This document shows, piece by piece, positions 1-6,750 of a stretch of 8,359 bases of DNA. The notes below the pieces were generated by a model. That model had not been told where the DNA came from, did no database searches, and saw only the letters and a program-made list of their open reading frames with translations. Both the position numbers and the translations under genes were made by a program. Every line of letters begins with the position of its first letter. Position 1 is the stretch's first letter. Origin of the DNA: an uncultured Selenomonadaceae bacterium (GTDB taxonomy: Bacteria; Bacillota; Negativicutes; Selenomonadales; Selenomonadaceae); assembly GCA_905236665.1 (NCBI GenBank), contig CAJONF010000046.1, positions 1-8,359 of the forward strand, in the 5' to 3' direction.

Positions 1-1
1 A

Positions 2-571
2 CGCTTTGTCCTTAGCGATATTCCGCCTGCACCGCGTGGCGTTCCGCAGATTGAAGTTACCTTCGATATCGACCGCAACGGCATTGTCAACGTCAGCGCA
101 AAAGATAAAAGCACTGGCAAGGAGCAGAAAATTACGATTCAATCTTCAAGCGGCATGAGCAAGGACGATATCGACCGTATGGTTAAAGAGGCGGCGGCTC
201 ATGAAGCTGAAGATAAAAAACAGCGTGAGGCGGCTGATGCTAAAAATGATGCAGAACACGTTGTTTATCAATCGGAAAAAACATGCAAATATTTCGAGGG
301 CAAAGTCGACGACGCGTTGATTAAAGACGTTCGCGACGCCGCGCAGAATCTTAAAGATAAAATCGATAGCGGCGACACTGAAACGCTTAAAAAGTTAACG
401 GAAGAAGTTCGCCAAGCTCTATACAAACTCAGCGAGGCGGCTTACAAGGCGGGCGCGGCTAATCAGCAAGGCGAACCTAACGCCGACTTTACGCAACAAC
501 AGCAAAATTCTTCAGATAAAAAAGATGATGACACCATCGACGCTGAATGGTCAGACGCTAATAAAAAATAA
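2..571 (+). CDS. dnaK: Molecular chaperone DnaK (Hsp70), C-terminal part only
   Basis: DnaK is the cytosolic ATP-driven Hsp70 chaperone that binds exposed hydrophobic segments of client proteins together with DnaJ and GrpE. The gene is cut by the window edge: 189 residues of a protein usually near 600-640 remain, so the ATPase domain is not visible. The first residues (RFVLSDIPPAPRG, then PQIEVTFDIDRNGI and VSAKDKSTGKEQKI) are the highly conserved end of the beta-sandwich substrate-binding domain. The rest is the helical lid, rich in Lys, Asp, Glu and Ala. A Gln-rich linker (QQQQN) follows, and the tail DDDTIDAEW matches the bacterial DnaK tail D-D-x-(I/V)-D-A-E-(F/Y), with Trp at the aromatic position. 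Reading is open from base 2 to the TAA at 569-571. dnaJ follows 72 bases downstream on the same strand. Identity is certain. The heat-shock operator, if any, lies upstream of the window. Confidence 0.97.
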   Translation, partial: RFVLSDIPPAPRGVPQIEVTFDIDRNGIVNVSAKDKSTGKEQKITIQSSSGMSKDDIDRMVKEAAAHEAEDKKQREAADAKNDAEHVVYQSEKTCKYFEGKVDDALIKDVRDAAQNLKDKIDSGDTETLKKLTEEVRQALYKLSEAAYKAGAANQQGEPNADFTQQQQNSSDKKDDDTIDAEWSDANKK

Positions 572-591
572 TTCGTGACAATTCAACCGCA

Positions 592-629
592 GGGGAGGGA
601 GACAAATTCTCTCTCCCCCTTATTTGTTT
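592..629 (+). promoter_or_regulatory. Stem-loop between dnaK and dnaJ, possible attenuator or mRNA processing site
   Basis: Bases 592-602 (GGGGAGGGAGA) pair with 608-618 (TCTCTCTCCCC) over 11 base pairs, including one G-U pair, around a five-base loop (CAAAT). A T-rich run (CTTATTTGTTT) follows. The shape resembles a rho-independent terminator with an interrupted U-tract, so partial termination or stabilisation of the upstream dnaK message is likely. It sits directly before the dnaJ ribosome binding site (630-635) and would lower DnaJ made relative to DnaK. The pairing is read directly from the sequence; the effect is inferred. Confidence 0.7.
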
Positions 630-643
630 AAGGAGCGACCTTT

Positions 644-1813
644 ATGGCTGATAAAAAAGATTACTATGAAGTACTCGGCGTCAACAAAAACGCGACTGAT
701 GAAGAAATTAAAAAAGCTTATCGCAAGCTGGCAAGAAAATATCACCCCGACTTGAACCGCGACGATCCCAAAACTGCAGAAACTAAAATGAAAGAAATTA
801 ACGAGGCTTACGACGTTTTAAAAGATAAAGACAAACGCGCTCAATACGATCAATTCGGGCACGCGGCATTTTCCGGCGGCGGTTATGGCGGCGGCGGTGC
901 AACTTATACAAATATCAACGTGGACGATATTTTCGGCGGCATGGGCGGCTTCGGTTTTGATGATATTTTGGGACAATTTTTTGGCGGCGGACGTTCACGC
1001 ACGCGGCAAAAACCCGGTCCCCAAAAAGGCGCAGATCTTCGTTACGATTTGCAAATTACATTCGAAGAGGCGGCGTTTGGTAAAGAGATGATGATTAAAG
1101 TTCCGCGCATGGAAACTTGCGAGGAATGTGGCGGCACCGGTGCTAAAAAAGGTACTAAGCCCGATGAATGCCCCGATTGCCACGGAACCGGTATGCGGCA
1201 GACGACAACAAGAGTCGGCGGTTTTGGCATGGTCACAAATTCGCGCCCTTGCGAACGTTGCCACGGCACTGGGCAGATTATCAAAAATCCCTGTGGACAT
1301 TGTCACGGCAACGGAAAAATCCGCGTCGAACGCGAACTTAAAATCAATATTCCCCGCGGCGTGGACGAAGGTCAAAGGCTCCGTATTCAAGGCGGCGGGC
1401 AAGCCGGCGAACGTGGCGGCGCACCTGGCGATTTGTACGTTTACATTATCATTAAGCCGCATAAAATTTTCACGCGGCGCGGCACCGATGTTTATTGCGA
1501 AGTCCCGATAAGTTTTGTTCAGGCGGCACTCGGTGCACAGGTTGAAGCTCCGACGATTGATGGCAAAGTTGCATTGACAATCCCCGAAGGCACGCAATCC
1601 GGCAGAGTTTTAAAGATGAGCGGCAAGGGTATTCCGGTTCTGCACGGCGATAATCGCGGTGATGAATTCGTTAAAATTAAAGTTCTCACTCCGCAAAATC
1701 TTTCCAGCCGCCAGAAAAAACTTTTGCGCGAATTTGAGGACGGCGGCTCCGATTCGACTAACAATCCCGAAAAAAAATCTTTCTTCGACAAACTCAAAGA
1801 TTTATTTGAATAA
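644..1813 (+). CDS. dnaJ: Chaperone DnaJ (type I Hsp40)
   Basis: DnaJ is the co-chaperone that delivers unfolded clients to DnaK and stimulates its ATPase in the cytosol. The 389 residues have the full type I layout. The J domain (about 1-70) carries the HPD motif at 34-36. A Gly/Phe-rich linker spans about 76-120 (FSGGGYGGGG, FGGMGGFGF). The cysteine-rich domain has four CxxCxGxG repeats at 159-166 (CEECGGTG), 176-183 (CPDCHGTG), 203-210 (CERCHGTG) and 217-224 (CGHCHGNG), binding two zinc ions. Two C-terminal beta domains follow, with the conserved GDLYVYI and GDNRGDEF segments. Length is normal and no key residue is missing. The ATG at 644 is supported by AAGGAG at 630-635, eight bases upstream. 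It is co-directional with dnaK, separated by a stem-loop, and followed by a clear terminator, so the chaperone operon ends here. Confidence 0.98.
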   Translation: MADKKDYYEVLGVNKNATDEEIKKAYRKLARKYHPDLNRDDPKTAETKMKEINEAYDVLKDKDKRAQYDQFGHAAFSGGGYGGGGATYTNINVDDIFGGMGGFGFDDILGQFFGGGRSRTRQKPGPQKGADLRYDLQITFEEAAFGKEMMIKVPRMETCEECGGTGAKKGTKPDECPDCHGTGMRQTTTRVGGFGMVTNSRPCERCHGTGQIIKNPCGHCHGNGKIRVERELKINIPRGVDEGQRLRIQGGGQAGERGGAPGDLYVYIIIKPHKIFTRRGTDVYCEVPISFVQAALGAQVEAPTIDGKVALTIPEGTQSGRVLKMSGKGIPVLHGDNRGDEFVKIKVLTPQNLSSRQKKLLREFEDGGSDSTNNPEKKSFFDKLKDLFE

Positions 1814-1820
1814 AAATTTT

Positions 1821-1849
1821 TCCCCGCATTAAGTCGGGGATTTTTTTTT
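1821..1849 (+). terminator. Rho-independent terminator after dnaJ
   Basis: TCCCCG (1821-1826) pairs with CGGGGA (1835-1840) over six base pairs around an eight-base loop, and nine consecutive T follow (1841-1849). It lies eight bases after the dnaJ stop codon and should end the dnaK-dnaJ transcript. Its T-tract runs into the -35 box of the next gene's promoter. Confidence 0.93.
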
Positions 1850-1876
1850 GCCTATGAAAAAGTTTCGTGATAGAAT
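1848..1876 (+). promoter_or_regulatory. Housekeeping-type promoter for the ABC ATPase gene
   Basis: A -35 box TTGCCT (1848-1853) and a -10 box TAGAAT (1871-1876) are separated by exactly 17 bases. The matches to TTGACA and TATAAT are 4/6 and 5/6. It lies directly after the dnaJ terminator and 27 bases before the ABC ATPase start codon. I see no clear Fur-type inverted repeat over it. Confidence 0.75.
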
Positions 1877-1902
1877 GAAAAAAATTTTTAGGAGACGGCG
1901 CG

Positions 1903-2673
1903 ATGAATTTAACAGCTGGAAAAATCTGCGTGACGCTCGGCGGTAAAGAAATTCTGCGCGATGTGAGTTATAAGTTTTCTGCGGGCAAGCGCACGGCAAT
2001 TATCGGCCCAAATGGCGCGGGCAAATCCACATTGCTAAAAGTTCTTTGTCTGCTAAATGAAAATTTTTCCGGAAGAGTGACGCTGGATGGGCAAGAGCTT
2101 CGCGCAATCGGCAGAAAAAATTTGGCGCGGGTAATGGCAATACTTCCGCAAGAACGCGACGCCCCGCCGGATACCACCGTCCGACAACTGGTTTCATTCG
2201 GACGTTTCCCACATAGAAAATTTTTCGGCGGCGAATCAGCAGAAGATTTATCAGCAATAAAAAATGCCTTGGAACTCACAAAGCTCACAGACTTTGAAAA
2301 CCGGCAAGTAATTTCTCTTTCAGGTGGCGAACGGCAAAGGGCGTGGCTGGCAATGACGCTGGCTCAACGCCCGAAAATTTTGCTCCTCGACGAGCCGACA
2401 ACTTATCTTGACATTGCACATCAGCTGGAAGTCATGGAAATTATCGCCGACGTGAACAGAAAATTTTCTACGACGATTATTATGGTTTTGCACGATATCA
2501 ATCACGCCCGAATTTACAGCGACGAAGTTTTGGTCATTAAAGATAAAAAAATTTTCGCGGCGGGTGAGCCTAAAAAAATTTTAACGGCGCAAACCCTCGG
2601 CGCGGTCTTCAATGTACAGGCGGATATTTTTAAAAATGCGGCGGGCGACGAAATTATCTTCCCACTGCGATAA
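1903..2673 (+). CDS. ABC importer ATP-binding protein, iron-siderophore/cobalamin type (FecE/FepC/BtuD-like)
   Basis: This is the cytoplasmic ATPase subunit that powers import of ferric siderophores, haem or vitamin B12 through a membrane permease dimer. All motifs are intact in 256 residues: Walker A GPNGAGKST (35-43), Q-loop Gln83, signature LSGGERQR (139-146), Walker B ILLLDEPT (159-166) and switch His197 (VLHDINHA). The stretch TTYLDIAHQLEV after Walker B is typical of the FepC/FecE/FhuC family and argues against amino-acid or sugar importers. The ATG at 1903 is set by AGGAG at 1890-1894, eight bases upstream. The gene has its own promoter and follows a terminator. No permease or substrate-binding gene adjoins it, so it is either an orphan ATPase serving a distant transporter or the remnant of a larger locus. 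Substrate cannot be told from the ATPase alone. Confidence 0.93.
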   Translation: MNLTAGKICVTLGGKEILRDVSYKFSAGKRTAIIGPNGAGKSTLLKVLCLLNENFSGRVTLDGQELRAIGRKNLARVMAILPQERDAPPDTTVRQLVSFGRFPHRKFFGGESAEDLSAIKNALELTKLTDFENRQVISLSGGERQRAWLAMTLAQRPKILLLDEPTTYLDIAHQLEVMEIIADVNRKFSTTIIMVLHDINHARIYSDEVLVIKDKKIFAAGEPKKILTAQTLGAVFNVQADIFKNAAGDEIIFPLR

Positions 2674-2683
2674 ACATATAAGC

Positions 2684-2712
2684 TTGACGGCACGCAGTCA
2701 AATAAATAAAAT
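2684..2712 (+). promoter_or_regulatory. Near-consensus promoter upstream of the broken acyltransferase
   Basis: TTGACG (2684-2689) and TAAAAT (2707-2712) are 17 bases apart, each matching the housekeeping consensus at 5/6. The promoter starts 11 bases after the ABC ATPase stop codon and lies 31 bases before the TTG start of the acyltransferase. It shows that this gene was its own transcription unit and is probably still transcribed. Confidence 0.78.
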
Positions 2713-2732
2713 ATTTTTAACAATAGCTGAAA

Positions 2733-2737
2733 GGGAG
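2733..2737 (+). promoter_or_regulatory. Ribosome binding site deciding the TTG start of the acyltransferase
   Basis: GGGAG lies six bases before TTG at 2744-2746. No ATG in the same frame is as well placed. The protein read from this TTG (KRIAWIDTVRVFAAF) begins exactly where acyltransferase family 3 proteins begin, so TTG is the probable original start. Confidence 0.7.
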
Positions 2738-2743
2738 ATATTT

Positions 2744-3764
2744 TTGAAAAGAATAGCTTGGATAGACACCGTTAGAGTTTTTGCGGCGTTTATGATAATC
2801 GTGACGCATTACTTCATGTGCGACGGTTTTAGTGGACGGTTGCACCTTCGTTGCGTCGGCGTGGATGCAATGATTATAGGCGTATCACTTTTCATGGCGA
2901 TAAGCGGATATTTAATCCCAAATTCATTGGAGCGTTCGTCCAGTCTGTGGAATTTTTATAAGCGCAATTTCTAAATATAGTTCTTCCCTTTACTGTGACG
3001 TGGTGGGTATTAGGTATTGCGCTTACGGTTGTACATTTATTCAATCAGCAAATAGGATTGCGTTCGCCGCTGGTCGGTGCCACCTACGTGGGAGAATATA
3101 TATCTTTTTTTCTGTTTATGTTCCCGATAGATTTAAACGTTACAAATTTTTTAGGCATAAAGATAAACGGCTTTGTCGGCGAATAGTTCATGGGCGCGAT
3201 TATTTGGCTCTATTTAATCAGCCCATTTCTTTACACGTGTGCTAAAAAATTTCCAATCCCCGCACTTTTAATATCTATTGCAATTTCTTGCTTAACTTTT
3301 TATGCTGCGGAAGATTTAATGTTGCAGGGGCGAATTCATGCAAATTGATCGTTGTTTATCGTGTACATTCCACAATTTTTCTTTTAATTTTAGCCGCCAG
3401 ATTCGTTCAACTTATTTTAACCATGCCGCCGCATGGCGAACCGTTCTTTATAGTGACGCTACCAAAATCTTTTTTGATACTTCTGCCAGCGATTTATATT
3501 TTCTTCGTTGCGGCTGAATTTATCAACGAACACAGCTCAAAAATTTTGAATTGGTTTAACAGCTTTAACGCTATCTCTTATATAGCAATGATAATTCAAC
3601 ACGTGGTGATTTACAGTTTTGCGGACGCATTCGACTTTAGATCATTCCGCTTGTTCGGTGTATTTTATATCTTGTTCGTCATAACTATCACGATAGTTTT
3701 GCTGTCACAGTGGCTGAAAAAATTCTCTGACGCCGCCGAAACTTTGATAACTAAACGCGGTTGA
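2744..3764 (+). pseudogene. Broken membrane acyltransferase (acyltransferase family 3, OafA/WecH-like)
   Basis: Intact members are polytopic membrane enzymes that O-acetylate or acylate cell-surface polysaccharides. The first segment, from TTG 2744, shows IDTVRVFAAFMIIVTHYF with the family's R-x10-H motif (Arg11, His22) and then LFMAISGYLIP, the family's FFxxSGFLI motif. Frame is lost near 2965 (stop at 2972-2974). Reading resumes one base back as QFLNIVLPFTVTWWV and reaches TAG at 3184-3186 within VGE-stop-FMGAIIWLYL, where Trp is expected. A second in-frame stop, TGA 3346-3348, precedes SLFIVYIPQF. The frame slips back once more near 3380, then LLILAARFVQLIL runs to the TGA at 3762-3764. 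Restoring two deleted bases gives 341 codons including the stop, a normal family length, with about ten hydrophobic segments. Promoter and ribosome binding site survive, so decay looks fairly recent. Sequencing error could explain a frameshift, but hardly all four lesions. Confidence 0.88.
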
Positions 3765-3768
3765 AGTG

Positions 3769-3777
3769 TGATATAAT
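3769..3777 (+). promoter_or_regulatory. Extended -10 promoter for the M16C peptidase unit
   Basis: TGATATAAT is a perfect extended -10 element (TGN followed by TATAAT at 3772-3777). No good -35 box sits 16-18 bases upstream; the closest candidate, TTGATA at 3744-3749, is 22 bases away. It overlaps the end of the broken acyltransferase by nothing and lies 33 bases before the peptidase ATG. It may drive the peptidase, the small membrane protein and dapA together. Confidence 0.62.
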
Positions 3778-3810
3778 TTTCCGCGAAAATTTTTTTTAAG
3801 GAGCGATTGT

Positions 3811-6738
3811 ATGATAAACATTGGTGAAGAACTTAACGGCTTTTGTTTGAAAAATTTTTCCACGGTCGAAGAGATCGGCGCGAAGACCTACGAATTTGAA
3901 CACATAAAAACCGGAGCGAAACTTTTTTTCGTTGAGACCGACGACGACAACAAAGTTTTTTATATCGGCTTCCGCACGCCGCCTAAAGATGATACGGGCG
4001 TTGCTCACATTGTCGAACATTCAGTTTTATGCGGCTCGAAAAAATATCCGCTCAAGGAGCCGTTCGTTGAATTGGTCAAAGGCTCGCTCAATACTTTTCT
4101 AAACGCCATGACTTATCCCGATAAAACCGTTTATCCCGTGGCAAGCCGCAATGCAAAAGATTTCCGCAACCTGCAAGACGTTTACCTTGACGCGGTGTTT
4201 AATCCCGCCATGCTCACCACGCCCGAAATTTTGATGCAGGAAGGCTGGCATTACGAGATTGACAGCGCGGACGATCCGTTGAATTACAGCGGCGTAGTTT
4301 ATAATGAGATGAAAGGCGCGTTGTCATCTCCCGACGATATTTTAGCTTACAAACTTCAACAGGCGACTTTTCCGCAAAATTGTTACGGCTATCAATCCGG
4401 CGGCGACCCCGAAGCTATTCCAAACTTGACGCAAGAAAATTTTATAGCCTTTCACCAAAAATTTTATCACCCCTCCAACAGCTACATTTATCTTTATGGC
4501 AACGTGGACATTGCCGAGCAGCTAGCGTATCTTGACCGCGAATATCTTAGCAAGTTTAACAAAATCGAAGTTGATTCGGCTATTGATTTTCATCCGGCTT
4601 TCAAAGAGATGAAACGCGCCGCAGAAGTTTATCCGATTGGCGAGGAAGAATCTGCCGCTGAAAAAAGTTTCCTGTCATTAAGTTTGGTTGTAGGTGATAC
4701 GCTGGATACACGCACGAATTTGGCTTTGGAAATTTTAACGCACGCGCTATTCTTGAGTCCTGCCGCGCCGCTCAGAAAAGCTTTGATTGATTCAGGTTTA
4801 GGAAAGGATGTAGACGCTGGCTTGGAAGACGACCTGCGCCAGCCGACCTTTACAATCACGCTGAATGGTTCAGAAATTGACCGCGTAGAAAAATTTTACG
4901 CGCTGTTGATTGATGAACTTCAAAAGCTCGTTGCCAACGGCATTGATAAAACTTTGTTGCAGGCGTCGATAAATTTAATGGAGTTCAAACTTCGTGAGGC
5001 TGATTTCGGACTTGCTCCTAAAGGTTTGATTTACGGCTTGCGGCTTTTAAAAGCGTGGCTTTATGGCGGCGACCCCAATACTTATCTGCGCTATGAAGAC
5101 GATTTGGCGGCAGTCAAGCGCGGGCTGAACGAAAACTTTTTTGAAAATATCGTGCAGAAATATTTTATCGACAACCCGCATAAAGTTTTAATGACGCTCG
5201 CGCCGGATAAAACCTTTGCAAAAAAACGCGATGCTGCTCAAAATGCTAAGCTTGCACAAATTAAAGCGACGCTCACGCCCGCGCAGATTGAAGAAATTAT
5301 TTCGACGACGCAAAAATTAAAACTCCGTCAACAATCGCCCGACTCGCCTGAAGCTCTGAAAACTATCCCGATTTTAAAACGCGACGATCTGCGTAAAGAG
5401 GCTGAAAAACTTCCGTTGCAATTCCGCGACCTGGACGGCACACGAATTCTTTGGAGCAACATTGACACGCACGGAATAATTTACCTGACGTTCTACTTCG
5501 ACGCAGAAAAAATTCCGCAGGATAAACTTTTCCACGCGTATTTGCTGACAAGTCTTTTGGGCAATATCGACACGAAGAAACATTCCTATGAAGAGCTGGC
5601 GATTTTAACTAACCTGAATATCGGCGGACTGGCTACTTCTCTTCGCGCAGATTCTGAAAATCGCAAACCACACGCCTTCGCGCCGCGCATGAAAATTTAC
5701 GTCAAGGCTTTAAAATCCAAGCTTACCGAGATGACAGAAATTCTTGCGGAAATTTTTAATGATACTGTCTTCACGAATAAGAAACGCCTGCGCGAACTGA
5801 TTGAGCAAGACCAAATCGGCTTTGAATTAAATCTGCAGAATATGGCGACGCAGATAATTTCTTCACAGCTCCTTTCCTATCACACAAAATCCGGCGCGTA
5901 TAATGCTTCCGCTTATCTGCCGTATAACAAGTTCTTAAAAAATTTGCTTGCCGACTTCGACGCGAACTTTGATGATTTGGTTGATGATTTGTACGATGTG
6001 CGCGAACGGCTTTTGAATCGCAACGGGCTGATTGTTAGCGTGACGGCTCCCGATGAACTTTATAAAAAATTCACGCCGCATTTGGACGCGTTGTTAAAAA
6101 GTTTGAATGCCCAAAATTATCAGCGCGAACATTATTCTTTCCCGTGCAAACCGCTGAATGAAGGGTTTTATTCACAGAGCCGCGTTCAATATGTCGGCAA
6201 GGGCGCGAACTTTATCGAACTGGGTCACGAATATCACGGCGCGTTGAATGTCTTGGAAACTATTCTGCGCTATGAATATTTCTGGACAAAAATCCGCGTG
6301 CAAGGCGGTGCGTATGGAGCTTTTGCGAGTTTTAATCGGACGGGAAATTTATTCTTTGGCTCTTATCGCGATCCCAACCTCACGAAAACTTTGGAGACTT
6401 TTAATTCCGCGGCGGACTTCCTTAAAAATTTTGACGTGAGCGAACGCGAAATGGACAAATATATTATCGGCACGCTCAGCAAAGTTGACAAGCCGTTGAC
6501 GCCGTCTATTAAAGGACAACTCGCCGCCGATTTCTGTTTGAATAACGTAACCTTTGCCGATCGCCAAAAATCCCGCGATGAAATTCTCGCCACGCGGCAG
6601 GACGATATTCGCGCCTTGTCGAAATTGGTTAACGACTGCATGAATCAAAATCGCCTGTGCGTTTTCGGCAATGAAGAAGTTTTAAAAGATAACGCTCAAA
6701 TTTTCGGCGAAATTAAACCGGCAGTAGATAATAATTAA
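3811..6738 (+). CDS. M16C zinc metallopeptidase (presequence protease/falcilysin-like, insulinase superfamily)
   Basis: This family forms a closing clamshell chamber that degrades small unfolded peptides. The 975 residues match the full single-chain M16C architecture: a catalytic N-terminal half, a middle M16C-associated region (about 500-750) and an inactive C-terminal half. The inverted zinc motif HIVEH is at 66-70 (His66 and His70 bind zinc, Glu69 is catalytic). The third ligand is Glu166 in VVYNEMKGA. The run SVLCGSKKYPLKEPFVEL and FLNAMTYPDKTVYPVASRN are family hallmarks. In the C-terminal half RVQGGAYGAF provides Arg829 and Tyr835, the usual substrate-binding pair. There is no signal peptide, so it should act in the cytosol. 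AAGGAG at 3798-3803 lies seven bases before the ATG, and an extended -10 promoter precedes it. No lesions are seen. The family is certain; the natural substrate is not known. Confidence 0.96.
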   Translation: MINIGEELNGFCLKNFSTVEEIGAKTYEFEHIKTGAKLFFVETDDDNKVFYIGFRTPPKDDTGVAHIVEHSVLCGSKKYPLKEPFVELVKGSLNTFLNAMTYPDKTVYPVASRNAKDFRNLQDVYLDAVFNPAMLTTPEILMQEGWHYEIDSADDPLNYSGVVYNEMKGALSSPDDILAYKLQQATFPQNCYGYQSGGDPEAIPNLTQENFIAFHQKFYHPSNSYIYLYGNVDIAEQLAYLDREYLSKFNKIEVDSAIDFHPAFKEMKRAAEVYPIGEEESAAEKSFLSLSLVVGDTLDTRTNLALEILTHALFLSPAAPLRKALIDSGLGKDVDAGLEDDLRQPTFTITLNGSEIDRVEKFYALLIDELQKLVANGIDKTLLQASINLMEFKLREADFGLAPKGLIYGLRLLKAWLYGGDPNTYLRYEDDLAAVKRGLNENFFENIVQKYFIDNPHKVLMTLAPDKTFAKKRDAAQNAKLAQIKATLTPAQIEEIISTTQKLKLRQQSPDSPEALKTIPILKRDDLRKEAEKLPLQFRDLDGTRILWSNIDTHGIIYLTFYFDAEKIPQDKLFHAYLLTSLLGNIDTKKHSYEELAILTNLNIGGLATSLRADSENRKPHAFAPRMKIYVKALKSKLTEMTEILAEIFNDTVFTNKKRLRELIEQDQIGFELNLQNMATQIISSQLLSYHTKSGAYNASAYLPYNKFLKNLLADFDANFDDLVDDLYDVRERLLNRNGLIVSVTAPDELYKKFTPHLDALLKSLNAQNYQREHYSFPCKPLNEGFYSQSRVQYVGKGANFIELGHEYHGALNVLETILRYEYFWTKIRVQGGAYGAFASFNRTGNLFFGSYRDPNLTKTLETFNSAADFLKNFDVSEREMDKYIIGTLSKVDKPLTPSIKGQLAADFCLNNVTFADRQKSRDEILATRQDDIRALSKLVNDCMNQNRLCVFGNEEVLKDNAQIFGEIKPAVDNN

Positions 6739-6750
6739 GAATCAGTAACG

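Noticed and set aside
995..1597. 200-codon open frame on the - strand inside dnaJ
   Set aside because: It is antisense to an unmistakable dnaJ, has no recognisable domain, and is explained by the codon bias of dnaJ.
3370..3390. Programmed frameshifting as the reason for the acyltransferase frame changes
   Set aside because: No canonical slippery heptamer is present (the run is ATTTTTC), and two in-frame stops plus an earlier frameshift would also need recoding.
3775..3791. Hairpin AATTTTC/GAAAATT followed by T as a terminator of the acyltransferase
   Set aside because: The stem is almost all A-T with a three-base loop, and it overlaps the -10 box of the peptidase promoter; too weak to call.
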